Shown piece after piece: positions 49,288 to 59,732 of a DNA stretch of 64,000 nucleotides; the stretch's first letter is position 1, and every line of letters starts with the position of its first letter. This DNA comes from Byssothecium circinans (taxonomy: Eukaryota; Ascomycota; Dothideomycetes; Pleosporales; Massarinaceae). The notes under the pieces are model-generated. The model worked only from the letters and a program-made list of their open reading frames with translations. It was not told where the DNA came from and did no database searches. The stretch is from NCBI GenBank assembly GCA_010015675.1, contig ML976982.1:1499059-1563058 (forward strand), in the 5' to 3' direction. Both the position numbers and the translations under genes were made by a program.

Positions 49288-51401
49288 GACGGGGCGGTGT
49301 GGCACGTGAACTTCTGTGTACGATCCTTTTCCTATGTGGAATTTGTGGGCTGGGTGAAGCACTTAGACAGGCTCTGGGCATCAGAAGTATTTCTAGAAAA
49401 GCTACAAGGCGGCTGCCGTACGGATATGTTTGGAGGTTGTGCGTAACGACGGCCTCATGATTTGGGCTTACACATATATACCAGGCAACGACACGCATCT
49501 TTACTCCATTAATATCCCCAGAAAAGCGCCATATCCTAATTTGGCTGTATCTAATAGTTCACAACAGTCTTACATCTCCTCTCGAATCTGTTTTCATACT
49601 CCACAACTTTTCATGGGGGCCAAAGGCCACAGTTCAACCAACAAGGCTGCAGCCTAACGCAACCAATCACCCCCCTAGGACGAGTACGAATACGGGCCTA
49701 ACCTTCGTGTTGTATGTGCTGAGGCTTAGTAGCATGTTGAAGGAGCCGTGATCCCTAGATCCGGCGATGTTTGTCACGGAAGGTTACCAAATGCGAGGTT
49801 TTCCTTTACTGTGAGTCTCAGGCTTGCGATCATGTAGGGCCTCCTGTATAACCATGCCTACTAACGATACAACTAGGAAGGGCATATTCAGTTAGGACAA
49901 CTAACGTTCCCCTGCGGATAGAACTGCGCTGTGTATCTGTCGGTTTTCGGTGCCCCTGGCTCAAAATCATCCAGTGTGAGGTGTAATTCGGCAGTGATTC
50001 GTTTATAGTCTTTAGTATGGCTTTCCTGCATCCCGGCTCAGTAGTTACGAGGCTAGTTGCGAGTCAGAGCGCATACGACATCTTGAAAACTCACTCCGCG
50101 CAAGTCGCGTCTGCCTGTCTAAAGCTTGACTATACTATCTAGGTATCGTATTCGACACCGGCGTCATCAGCATCGCTTCTACGTGGTTCGGGCTATGCGA
50201 CTATCCCGATCTTTCATTTTTCAGATTTGCAAAGGTCTCCTACAGCGGCTCCAGAAATGGATCCCATCGACACAGTTGTCTCTTCGCCTACACCATCGAA
50301 CCCCTAAAATTGGCTTGGCATTTGCAGGTATTTGTATCGTTAATCACTATTTAAATACTTAAGCTATTAAGCTAGGTCGCTTCAATCCTCCTTAGCTGCC
50401 CACCACTTCATACAGAAGCTAACGCACACACAAGGTCTCTCACCTACGGCTTTGAGATCAACGTAAGCTTCCTCACCCCGTCCAAATCAACAACTCGAGT
50501 AATAACACTCTTCCACCCATGTCACCAATAAATCCCGCCGCTTCCTTGACATGACCAATCCCCGTAACTCCTCCACCACTAGCTTCCAAGACGCTTCCAT
50601 CAACGGAACGCCCTTCCAGGCCTCCGCCGAATTTGGAATCGCGAAAATCGACGTCTCGCTCCGCCATCAGATCCAGGTCGGTTTCATCTTCGCCAAAGCC
50701 GGCATTGAACTCGCTGCGGGCGTCTACCTCGACCGAGCAAAATACAGAGCGGATTTCGCAAGGATCCAGGGCATGGATGAGAGCTGTACAGATCTTGCGA
50801 CAAGCTAAAGTAGATAAGGATAAAGAGCCTGCAAGGAAGGTCTTGACGGATACTTTCCAGATCGAACTGTCGGTGAACTGTGAGTAGCCCTCCTTGGCTC
50901 ATGGAGATTTTCTTCAGGATGGTGCAGGTGAGTAGATAACGAGGGACTCTAGGTTGTTAAATCTAGTAGCTTCGACGTGGCTTTTGGTAACGGGACGATC
51001 GCTTCGGTCCGGGGTCTTGTTTGAACTTCAAGAAGATTTCGGGGGCGTATGCGGATGCTAGCTAAGCAGGTGGTGGCGCAGGCAAAGAAGTATTCTGGCT
51101 TGAGACGGGCTGTGATTACGGCTTTGGTGATCTGTGTGGGATAGTTGGTAGTTGCTGGGATGGGAGGGGTTTGAGGTGAAGGTTTTCGTGAGGTTAAAGC
51201 GCACTGCTACGTGTCATGAGTCTAGGTACGCTTTCCACACTTTTGACACCCAAATTTCCCAACTTTCCACTCTAATATATATAGTATGGCTTCTCGAAGT
51301 GAAACGTCGTTCATATTGCAATCGGAACTGGAACATCTCAACAATCAAACGCTGCACGACTGCACCGTAATGTTCAAGTATCCTCTCTCCCACCCATCCA
51401 T
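49288..51401. other. 2.1-kb relic-bearing region without a clear gene
   Basis: Two protein-like stretches stand out but cannot be joined into genes. One is at about 50150-50350 plus (TGVISIASTWFGLCDYPDLS and following). The other is at about 50551-50808 plus (next entry). The remainder is AT-rich with short frames only. Confidence 0.4.
50551..50808 (+). pseudogene. fragment of an unidentified protein gene
   Basis: 85 codons with real-protein character: NGTPFQASAEFGIAKIDVSL then QIQVGFIFAKAGIELAAGVY and GMDESC. The flanking frames also read on (VLTDTFQIELSVNCE near 50840-50885), so it looks like the eroded middle of a larger beta-rich protein. Family not recognised. Confidence 0.35.
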
Positions 51402-51620
51402 CTAATCGCCCAGAAGCGTGAAAGCCACATCTATCACAGCCACACCAACCTCAAACTCTCCGACCACTAGCTCCGGAATCTAGATCTTTCCAGTCTCAGG
51501 CTCAGCCGACTCGGAATATGCCAGCTGGGCAAGCCACAGCTGAAAAGTAGTACCCAATCCCCGCTGAGTGTTAGCGAACAACACCATTTTTGGTCGCACT
51601 ATGAACCTCGCCCCTTTCAT
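51402..51620 (-). pseudogene. small gene fragment with in-frame TAG
   Basis: 73-codon minus frame from an ATG at 51620: ARFIVRPKMVLFANTQRGLG, TTFQLWLAQLAYSESAEPET, then a TAG at 51482-51480 in place of a sense codon (CAG to TAG would be RIP-like), then IPELVVGEFEVGVAVIDVAF to the stop. Looks like a remnant of a protein gene; family not recognised. Confidence 0.3.
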
Positions 51621-51954
51621 TGCCTCTGGGCGTTGATCCGCAGCATGGGTGCCACGACCATCTTGCTACGAGATGTGTCCGCTAACGTATGGTCTTGACT
51701 GTTCTGGGTGTTTCATAGAAAAGCTGAGGTCCATGTATAGGCCATGAAGGGAACAGAAAGATGCACTAGGAAATGTGGTGGCTGGGTCAGCTGTGGAATA
51801 TCATGGAAATGTTTATAGATGCAGCGTCGGCCTCTTTGGAGCTTCCTTTTCCTACTATTTTTGATCAACGATTCCACTGAGAGCTATCTCACACTTATGA
51901 TTTCTTCTTTATCACGCTTTCATCTTTGGCTTTGAAGGGAGGATTTCATCGAAA
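51621..51954. other. promoter region of the single-pass membrane protein gene
   Basis: 334 bp with no gene; pyrimidine-rich stretch (ctttttctactattt region, about 51845-51860) ahead of the ATG at 51955. Confidence 0.4.
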
Positions 51955-53115
51955 ATGCCGATAACGGATGATCCCACTATACGGCCAAGGTGGCCACAGG
52001 GCTCGTTCCGCAGTATGCATCCTCTTTTATATCCCCAAAACCTCACTAACACAGAAAAGACAGCACTGTACCACCGGCAGCTAAACCCAACGTTCCCGCA
52101 GCGGTCAATGTACAGCAAACACCCTCGTCAATCCCCACGCCAATCTTCGACACTGTCTCCGTCGCGCCAGCAACTGCTCTCCCCCCACCTCCCACACCAA
52201 AGGATCCAATCCCAACCTACGCCGGCTCAGTAGCGACTCTTCTCCAAGGATACTGCACCGAACCTGCATATACAATAATCGACGGTGGGCCAACCGTGCT
52301 ATGGATGCCAGTTGTAGGATGCATATCGTCAAAAACAGACTGCTGCCCCACACGAACGGCCGATGGGGGAGGCCCGGCCAAACTACCGGGGCAGACAGCG
52401 GTCTCGCAACCGACGACGGCGCTTGCAGGCGGTGGTGGGAAAGATGGCGGTGGAGCACAGTTTCCGATCTCCTTGCTGCCGAGTCAAGGGACGTTGACGG
52501 GGTGTCCGAGGGATTATCATACCGTTGGGGGCACGGCTTGCTGTCCTTCGTAAGTACTTCCCGCTCGTATTTAGAGATGGCACACTGATGCCTTTTAGCT
52601 CCTTTTGGCTCTGGAGTACCACACTTGGTGGCCAAGTTCCATGCTACTCGTCACTCCCTGCAAATATGAAGCCTCCACCTATCCCCAACACTCTGGTCGA
52701 TCGCGCAGGCATAGACATCACGAAGACTGACGCTGCCGCCTCTGAAACCTCTACTTCTTCCTCTACTTCCTCCAAACCGACCTCCGCTATTGTAAATGTG
52801 GCATTCGCAATGCAATTCCCAGTGGATGACGCTGGAAAACCTCCACTGGAAACCAAAACGAAAGTAGGAATCGGTGTCGGAGCTGGAGGGGCTGCGCTGG
52901 TTTTTGGTGCTTTACTCTGGCTTTTCCTGAGGAGTTACATGGCGAAGAAACGGAAAAGGGAAGCTTCAGGTAAGCAGAAGATGCAACCTAGCGTTACGCA
53001 GAGATCAGGAGATGCTGCGGGTACTAGGTTAACGGTACATGAGGTTGAGGGAACACAGAGGAGGTTCCAGGGGAAGAAGTACGCTGGTGTGAATACAATG
53101 GCTGTGAATTATTGA
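51955..53115 (+). CDS. single-pass membrane protein, Cys-rich ectodomain
   Basis: About 354 residues from three exons: 51955..52012, 52060..52549, 52599..53115. The first intron uses a GTATGC donor and an AAAAG acceptor (the one that gives the sensible frame); the second has GTAAGT and TTTTAG. Visible: a Pro-rich N-terminus (KPNVPAAVNVQQ; ATALPPPPTPKDPIPTYAGS), a cysteine-bearing part (GYCTEP, VVGCISSKTDCCP, GCPRDY, ACCPSSFW), a Ser/Thr-rich stalk (ASETSTSSSTSSKPTS), one transmembrane helix (VGIGVGAGGAALVFGALLWL) followed by a basic stop-transfer MAKKRKR, and a short cytoplasmic tail. Overall like fungal wall-sensor or Mid2-type proteins. No classical signal peptide is seen. Function unknown. 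Confidence 0.72.
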
Positions 53116-53208
53116 GATTAACGTCGAGACTGCCAAGCATCTTTAGTCTAAGCTACCACATCTAGTTTAATGATATCCACCAGCGTTGATGATGGCTATA
53201 GAGGCCTA

Positions 53209-53621
53209 CTACAAATTGGCTTTGATGTCCTTCAGAGCCGCTATAACACTGATACCCTCGCCCCTTGCAACTCTCCTGCCATTCTCATCTCCTAGAAAAA
53301 TCTCGGCGTCGGTAACTTCGAGGCTACGGGGTGAACAACGGATGTAGAAAACCTTCTCCTGCCCACAACCTGGTGCCTTTTCAATTACCAGGCCTAGATG
53401 CTTGTCAGTGCATGTGGCTCTCTCTCTCTCCATCTAAGAACGTGGCGGTACTCACGAACAGTTTCACCAGCCAGCTTTGTGGTCGGGAGCTGGATGACTG
53501 GGTCGAGGGGCACTTCGTTCCCAGCGGCATCCTCGGCGTAAACAGTGGTCTCAAACTCCGGATGGCCGCTTCCGCGGGTGCCTACGATTTTGAAGGTGTG
53601 GTGCCAGATAGGGTAAGTCAT
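53209..53621 (-). CDS. tandem small-protein family, copy A
   Basis: 116 residues; exon 1 53621..53456, exon 2 53393..53209, phase-1 intron (GTGAGT donor, CATCTAG acceptor). Family not recognised. N-terminal beta-like block TYPIWHHTFKIVG, then VYAEDAAGNEVPLDP, matching the SEDAAG of copy C. The C-terminal block EKVFYIRCSPRS...TDAEIFLGDENGRRVARGEG...ALKDI matches the FYVLVSRSG...AEIFKVGQGK...ALRNL block of copy F. No signal peptide, cysteine framework or membrane segment, so probably cytosolic. A TATA box (minus-strand TATAAAAT) lies about 120 bp upstream at 53738-53745, so it has its own promoter. Shortest member: the central part present in copies C and F is missing. Confidence 0.7.
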
Positions 53622-54027
53622 GCTTAAAACTTTCTTGAAGCAAGTATCTTTCTAGACTATGCGCTTTGGTTCTATGCTGTAGAAGGTGTATGTTTCGCGC
53701 ACGGGTAGCAGTAGGGAAAGACGTACGGGGGTATGGTATTTTATATGCAGTGGAGCTGCTGTTAGAAATTGAAGAAGTGAACTGTCACTCGCGTCAACTG
53801 AGATGAATTTTTGCCCCAGATCAACTACGTGTACGTAATACGTAGGAAAGTATCGAAGTGGCGAAGGTTACGCTAGATCATTTACACGTTCACATGTAGC
53901 GTTCTTCACCGGTCTAGAGATCTCACCAAAACGCGCTCACTGGAAAGAACAATCACAGATCTCCACCCAATCCATGTTTCAATTTCACCATCGCCTCGCC
54001 GTATGGGATGTATCTATCTCGTGCTCA
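53622..54027. promoter_or_regulatory. promoter region of copy A
   Basis: 406 bp between the copy A start and the copy B stop. It contains the TATA element of copy A; nothing else is seen. Confidence 0.45.
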
Positions 54028-54465
54028 TCATGATCTTGTCTGGCTTAGCACGCGCATCTTATCCCGCAAGTCAGTCAGCGCATCCAAATCCGACTCTCCC
54101 CTGCCCTGAAAATCCACTTCCATTGTGCTGTACTCGTCATGTACCTTCTGACCTGCAAGCACGAACGCTCTGAATCCTCCTGTCGGATAGATGTATAACG
54201 AGATCGTGAAAGCATATGACAACGGGAGACTGTCGAGCGCACACTCTGCTAGCCTGTCAGTCATTGTCACCCGTCGGAACAGCGAGAAGGTCAAACCTCC
54301 AATTTCTTGCACGATGCTCCACATACGATCGGTTGGATTGATTTCAAATGGTGGGTTGAACGCAGCTTCGCTAGGACGCGGCCGTAGATTCCGTTTGAAG
54401 TGAAGTTTTCCTTCGGCGTCGCGGGTTGGTTCGTCGAGACCGAAACTGATAATGGGGTCGTTCAT
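54028..54465 (-). CDS. tandem small-protein family, copy B (divergent, intronless)
   Basis: 145 residues from the ATG at 54465; no intron needed. Its place, strand and size fit the array. Its C-terminus (GGFRAFVLAGQKVHDEYSTM, then GRGESDLDALTDLRDKMRVL) follows the same pattern as the exon-2 block of the other copies (aromatic-rich strand, acidic/Met strand, G-G turn, helix with ALxDL). The N-terminal 90 residues do not resemble the others. A TATAAAG element at 54615-54621 (minus) is about 150 bp upstream. It may be a distant paralogue or an unrelated insert; function unknown. Confidence 0.55.
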   Translation of the reverse strand: MNDPIISFGLDEPTRDAEGKLHFKRNLRPRPSEAAFNPPFEINPTDRMWSIVQEIGGLTFSLFRRVTMTDRLAECALDSLPLSYAFTISLYIYPTGGFRAFVLAGQKVHDEYSTMEVDFQGRGESDLDALTDLRDKMRVLSQTRS

Positions 54466-54720
54466 CGTTGATAGCAGGTTTGGGGAAGGAAAGGAGAGAG
54501 ACGTCAACAAAGATGGTAGTGACGTAAGTTCGCAGTGATTGCGTAGCAGGATGGTCTGGATTGGCCGCAGTTGATGTGTGTGTGGAAGGTCATCGGGATC
54601 GGTTATCTGCCCCGCTTTATAGTGTGAAGTTTGCCATGGCCTGCTTGGTAGCAACCATGTTGGTGATTGCGTATGCGTAGATGTTTCTTTGAGCGCAATG
54701 GAGTTTGTGTTTGCTGTAGC

Positions 54721-54893
54721 CTAGAAGTAGAAGTCACCCGACTTTTCACAGAAAACACCAAGTTTGTAAGAGCATTCGAACGGTAATTTAGATCGATTGC
54801 AATGAAAGAATAACTGTCGACTGGAAAACTCCTCCCACGGTTTGCCACTGGCGTCCCTAAGGTAGAGATCCAAAACGACTATTCCACTGCTTA
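54721..54893 (-). pseudogene. possible exon-1 relic of the small-protein family
   Basis: Directly after the copy C stop codon, the minus strand reads IVVLDLYLRDASGKPWEEFS, which resembles the FFIESEDAAGRPVTPY stretch of copy C exon 1. It ends in a stop at 54721 with no second exon beyond. Weak evidence, but another copy fragment would fit the array. Confidence 0.25.
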
Positions 54894-55438
54894 CTAACCC
54901 CTCCAAATACCCAACTGCTCATGTACGTACCGCTGCATGATCGCTCGCATAGCTTCTAAATGATTGCTTCCCGTCGCCGTCTTGACTGCCACTGTTCTTC
55001 CACGGTCGAGATACATGGTCGCTTCAAAGTGGTCCGTGTTCTTCGTCGAACAAATATAGAATTCCGTCGCATGTCTGTAGTCGTTCTGCGCATAAGCTGT
55101 GAACTGTCAGTCATATTCCTGGCGGCAGTTTTTTCATGTTTGCACTTACCCACAGCTCCCCGCGCAGACGCCATCAACAGCGCCAAAGCATACGAGACTC
55201 GCTTCCCGGGTACCTGCATCCCCCTGATTCTCACCGACTCGCGATACCTGCGACCCGTCTCTTGTAGGGCTTGACTTTTCCGGGCTATCATCCACCGAAG
55301 AGTGCTTACTTTGCGGTAAGGTGTAACAGGCCGACCCGCGGCATCCTCGGATTCGATGAAAAACGAGTAATCCTTTTTGGCAACGCTAACGTAAATGTGG
55401 TAGGTTGTTGCGGCAAACCTGTCGTGATGCAGAACCAT
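54894..55438 (-). CDS. tandem small-protein family, copy C
   Basis: 163 residues; exon 1 55438..55150, exon 2 55096..54894, phase-1 intron of 53 nt (GTAAGT donor, CTGAC branch, TTCACAG acceptor). Exon 1: TTYHIYVSVAKKDYSFFIES then EDAAGRPVTPYRK, a basic helical middle, and IRGMQVPGKRVSYALALLMA leading to the splice at ARGAVG. Exon 2: TEFYICSTKNTDHFEATMYL, then RTVAVKTATGSNHLEAMRAI. These three blocks define the family and align with copies D and F. TATATAAG at 55571-55578 (minus) about 135 bp upstream. No signal peptide or membrane helix; probably cytosolic. Function unknown. Confidence 0.75.
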
Positions 55439-56358
55439 AATTTGCTATAGTAAATCTTCGGTTGAAATAAAGCTTTCGTGAACAGGGAAGGGTAAAGAGT
55501 GCTACAAGGCCGGCTTGAAGGATTCTGAACTCTCGTCTTTGTGGCAAATAAAACAAGGAGCGGACGGCGCCTTATATATCTGTCTTCGCAGGCAGTGAAC
55601 CTCGAGTGAATGCAACGGTCATGTGATTGAAGGTTGAGACAGGTGAGATTCCAAGGATTTCCCGTCAATATGGATCATAAGGAAGTCCACATAATTTACC
55701 TTCCATGAGCTTCTCGATAGATCGGGAACGTTTGGCGATGTACACAAACTCTATGAGACCAGTCACTTCCAAGACGGGCGTTGCGGGGCGCAAGAATGCC
55801 TAATGAGGTGAACTAAAACATTACCTCTTCAAATGATGGATCCTCATTCGTAAGGTCCTCTGGCCCAAATTCACTCTGATACCCCAAGTTCGCCGCCCAA
55901 CTTCAATTCTCATCTTCATCATGAGATAGAAGTGCAACGCGGACTTCAAGGTCATCCAAAAAGTGAGTGTCGAAATGAAATTCCATCTGAAGTCTTGTAT
56001 TCACGGCTTGGTATGGCCTTGCGAGTTTCATGTCCGAGAATTTGAGTTTTCTCAAATCTCTGTCACTGAACCAGTCGGCAACTTATCAGTGCAAGGGAGC
56101 TTTTGAACATTCGGACCGTCGAAGGTGTCAGGTTTTCCATCACAGTACGCATGTACATGTTGTACACAGCCAGGCCCATGTTCACAGTTTTCAGTTGTAC
56201 TCTTGGATAGCCGTATTTGTATGGAAATCGAATAAGATGCATCATCTAGTGCCAAGTATGCCCTTTGGGCTATTCACACTCTTGGAGGAAGATCTTCCTT
56301 ACTAGTAGGATTCTAAATCGCTCCATTTTTCTCGCTATATGGCGGAGTGGATCGTTGC
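55439..56358. other. region between copies C and D, possible relics
   Basis: No intact gene. Promoter of copy C on the left. Minus-strand protein-like bits: MALDDASYSISIQIRLSKST near 56250 and TRLQMEFHFDTHFLDDLEVR near 55980. The first vaguely recalls the family N-terminus, the second does not. Treated as debris. Confidence 0.35.
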
Positions 56359-57028
56359 TCACCTTCTGGGCAGGACGCTGCTCTCCATGCTCCTCTTAGC
56401 CAGGTTCTTCCTGATATATTGCTCCCGGATATCGCAAACAGCCTGCCAGTGATCCACTCCTTGGCCCTTCTCCACCAACACTTGTTTCTCATCAACCGTA
56501 TACATTGTCGCCTGGAAGTTATCGTTCGTGCCTATAGAGCAGATGTAAAACTCTTCACCATCGCGATATTCCCCCAAAGCTTGGCCTGCAACGAAAGTGA
56601 GCTCATAGTTTAACAGCGCTCAAGAAGCTGAGTTAACTCACAAACCGCGGCCCTCGCCAGCAACGTCAACTGAGCCATCGCGTATGCTTCCTTTCTCCTA
56701 GGGACTCTCTCGCCAGCTTTCTCGGCTGCGTCTCTGATGTTGCGTGTTGCGACTCCATTCTCGAGTAGCATGGTACACTCCTGTTCGCACATGGGGCGAA
56801 AGAAGATAAAATTGTGTCGCTGTTTGTTCTCTTTGTAAACCCAGTGACGATGCCAAAACTCGGACAGTCGATCTCTGGCTGGTTTGTGGTACTCAATCAA
56901 ATGCTGATCGGTGATATCCTCAGCGCGAATCATAGAAGAGTAGTCTCTTTCTGAAAAGCGTCGTTCTTGAGTACCGTTATGTAGATGTGATACGTTGGCG
57001 CGATCAGTTCCTTAGCATCGATATCCAT
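56359..57028 (-). pseudogene. tandem small-protein family, copy D (frameshift in exon 1)
   Basis: Starts MDIDAKELIAPTYHIYITVL, almost the same as copy F (ARYLIAPIYHIHITV). The frame then breaks near 56957-56969, where one base seems to be missing. The next frame continues SSMIRAEDITDQHLIEYHKP through AGERVPRRKEAYAMAQLTLL to the splice at ARAAVC. Intron 56641..56586 (GTGAGT donor, TTGCAG acceptor), phase 1. Exon 2 56585..56359 is intact: EEFYICSIGTNDNFQATMYT, then VLVEKGQGVDHWQAV. An ATG at 56930 (MIRAED) could restart translation. Either a recent pseudogene or an assembly indel; function unknown. Confidence 0.65.
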
Positions 57029-57504
57029 GGTGGTATATTGTAGGTAAAACGCTTGGTGGGAATGTGAAACAGTGCCATAAAAACTGTTGTGGGTCGAAAA
57101 GTCGTGTAGTGACTCTGCAAGGTTCTCGACGGATTCTTATAGGAGCTGTGCGCTTGATTTTCAATTTTCGACACCTGATTGAATCGCTATTCACCGACAG
57201 AGTGACGTCCCAGTGTTGTTCGCGGACTGCTAATGCAACATCGTTCAATTGAAGGACTCAACGCCTGCAACACAATATTGAATATCATATCTTCACCTTC
57301 TGCACTATCTTACAAACCAGGTTCTAGTAAAAAATCACCCCCACATAAATGTCTTTGTAACCGTCCATCTTCCAAAGGAGGCGATCCATTGCTAGCTTTA
57401 AAGTTGTGGCTATAACTCATTTATTACCTCTCCGCGTTTACAAAGCTCTTATTGGGAAATGTAGAACAAGTTTTCAAACGCAAAACACGATCAATGATGT
57501 TTGC
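57029..57504. promoter_or_regulatory. promoter region of copy D
   Basis: About 475 bp without a gene. A TATAAGAATC-type element (minus) near 57135 lies about 105 bp upstream of the copy D start. Confidence 0.35.
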
Positions 57505-57693
57505 TTACTGTTCGGTCGCTCTTCTTTCATACAGCAGTTCAAGGCCTAGAATAAGGAAAACTTTTCGTACGAGTTTATAGAACTGCTTGCGGGTATATTC
57601 ACGGAGGAGGAGGAGAATCGAATCAAGATAAATGAATTCAGGGACAGGTTCCGGGACCTTGACAGTATTTACTGTTAAGAGGATTCGCTTCTC
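57505..57693 (-). pseudogene. small-protein family relic D' (exon 2 only)
   Basis: Minus frame EKRILLTVNTVKVPEPVPEF continues to KQFYKLVRKVFLILG. Aligned without gaps to exon 2 of copy F, the arginine that opens the block and the QF pair are 36 residues apart in both, and E17 of the block is shared. Upstream sequence shows no exon 1. Probably a decayed copy. Confidence 0.35.
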
Positions 57694-57880
57694 TGTTTTG
57701 TTGGGATTAGTTAGTAGAGAGACCAATAGCAGCTATGACAAAGAGGATGCTCGTACCCCACCGGCAAAAAACCACATGTCTAGGACGCACGACTGCCTTC
57801 TCCTCCCTGCGACACGGACGCATGAAATTCAACACGCATCTCCATGAGTGCCAATTCAATCTCTTCCTACCAGTATTATA

Positions 57881-58200
57881 TTAGCTACCATGGTAAGAAG
57901 TAACGCCAACAGATTTTCTCCCCTTCTAGAAATGGAGGAAAGAAAGGGCTGACAAGAGAGAGAGAGAGAGAGAGAACATACTTCTTTAAGATAACGCGGC
58001 ACATCCATCACGAATTGACCTCTTCTGTACTTCTAAAATCCCAATAGATACCTTAGTTTTAGAGGAACGAGATACATATATCCCCGCCGCCGCCGCCACC
58101 GCTCACGTACCAGTTTCCACGCCTCTTCTGGAAAAAGTCGCGATAGAAGTTCGTGGAGCATCTCCATGCTGATAAATCGATTTTTAAGCGTCTGTTTCAT
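57881..58200 (-). CDS. candidate 61-residue three-exon protein
   Basis: Minus strand: exon 1 58200..58111 (MEMLHELLSRLFPEEAWKL at its end), intron 78 nt with GTACGT donor and TTTTAG acceptor, exon 2 58032..57982 (KYRRGQFVMDVPRYLKE), intron 56 nt with GTATGT donor and TTCTAG acceptor, exon 3 57925..57881 to a TAA. All joints are phase 0 and remove stops. The second intron holds a (GA)n microsatellite (about 57955-57974). The pattern LxxLFP...GQFVMDVPRYL recalls small uncharacterised fungal proteins but I cannot name the family. It lies inside the paralogue array and could be unrelated to it. Confidence 0.35.
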
Positions 58201-58839
58201 AGTGTGCACAATTAAGTGGCCGCTGGTTCAACTTGTCTCTCGTTGTAAAAGGTTTGTGTGTGCGTGTTGTGTGTTCTAGGTTCTAGTAAGATAGAGTCGA
58301 CGCTAAACGTAGGCACCAGCACGGCGTTTCTTACGTACAATTCCGGTTCTAACCGCAAGTAGATGCGGTGAATACTATCCGTGGCATTGGAAGGCTTACC
58401 TCACGTTATGGCACTACAGTTTCATCAGCTAAATATCTGCAATTTCAACGCCACAGGTCCTTCTTACACGTTCCATGATGCGCACCGTAAGTAAGTGCAT
58501 GCACAACATGAGCTTGCGACCATTGCGGGCGAAAGAATACATCCCGCTCGCTGTACCGAAGAAATCGACCGCAGAAGTTTCGCGCATGTCTCTCATCCGT
58601 CGTATCGCAGGCATTTATTGAGACATTTTCAGTCCCGTCATAGTTAAGCTTGTCGGTCCCTATCTCGAATTATTCCACGGCAACCCGCACATGTTGTGAC
58701 ATCACCACCGACTGCGACAACGGGCGAGAGAACCCAGGCTTAGCAGTTGGGTTCTCTGTGCCGTCGCGGGCCTTGATGCACGCTTCCACACATCCCACTT
58801 ATCTGGGCAAGGAACGCGCCGTTCATTGAGCTCGCAAAA
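58201..58839. other. spacer within the array
   Basis: No intact gene. A minus frame from about 58590 (AVDFFGTASGMYSFARNGRK and on) ends next to a GTAAGA donor-like site and could be a damaged exon, but there is no partner exon. Confidence 0.35.
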
Positions 58840-59040
58840 ACTGATCTCAAAGCGTGTATTGATGACTTTAGCGTAGAAACCCTCTAAATTTTGACGTACT
58901 TGCCAGTCATCTCTGCCAGGGAGAGAGGGACAAAGTGTCTCAGAGGGCTTTTTATATATCTCAGCTACGTGGGTGTGGGTGTCGCCCATCCGAAAAAGTA
59001 TATACAAAACCAACACGGTTGCTCTCACTGGCTGATCTCG
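58840..59040 (-). pseudogene. small-protein family relic E (exon 2 only)
   Basis: Minus strand reads LYILFRMGDTHTHVAEIYKK and DDWQVRQNLEGFYAKVI. Aligned with copy F exon 2 (FYVLVSRSGNTAQAEIFKVG, and NDQFRALRNLEGLV), it shares AEI, the D-x-[FW] pair and NLEG in the right spacing. No exon 1 is found upstream, where a fragment of a different gene begins. A clear but truncated copy. Confidence 0.6.
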
Positions 59041-59127
59041 AAAACAATATCATGACAACCTTTTGCTATCGGCTCAAAGTTTTGAGATCGATCACCTTCA
59101 ACATGGTTCATTCGTGGCGGCAGCTTT

Positions 59128-59328
59128 GAGAGTTATCATGAGATTTTCGACGGTATCGGTCCTGTAAAGGCCTCACTGCAGCACCTGAAGGTCAATTACA
59201 TCGACTTTGGTGGCCAGGCCATCTACGCGATTTATATGGGTCCGAATCCCGATGTCTATGAATTTGATAGGCTCAATCTTCCGGACTGGCTGGCGCTTCG
59301 CCGCCTCCCCAAAGATGCAGGATGGTAA
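59128..59328 (+). pseudogene. F-box/LRR-type protein fragment
   Basis: 67 codons on the opposite strand to the array: ESYHEIFDGIGPVKASLQHL, VNYIDFGGQAIYAIYMG, then FDRLNLPDWLALRRLPKDAG, then TAA. The S-LQHL...LRRL pattern is common in leucine-rich parts of fungal F-box proteins. No start or further exons; a relic inserted into or caught within the array. Confidence 0.4.
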
Positions 59329-59732
59329 GAGGTGGGATCTTTATAATTGTGAAGATGGTCGCCCACTACTTGACCATTACGGCTTGTTACCTCCTAGCCT
59401 TAATGTTTTCGTCGGCAGGGCTACTACCTTTTCAGGTTAAAATTAAGCTTGACTTTCTCCTGTCTTTGATGTTATCTTTCGATGTTGGATACTTCTGTCT
59501 ATAAGGCTGCACAGTGCGCTCTCTTTACACTTTCAGGCCTAAAGCTTCTGCAGCCTATTTATTGGCACGCAGGCTTGAGTATATATCGTATTTGAGAAAG
59601 AGTATCGGTTATATCATGATTGTACGTTATAAACAATGAAATACATGATTCTGCAGCATCAGAATGATCTTGCTCCTTCCGTGAGGCCAACGCAACGCCG
59701 ATCTTGCAAAAAGGGGGGGGGGGGGGGGAAGA
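59329..59732. other. spacer with poly-G run
   Basis: No gene seen. A run of about 16 G at about 59713-59728 lies just beyond the copy F stop codon; such runs are prone to sequencing error. Confidence 0.45.
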
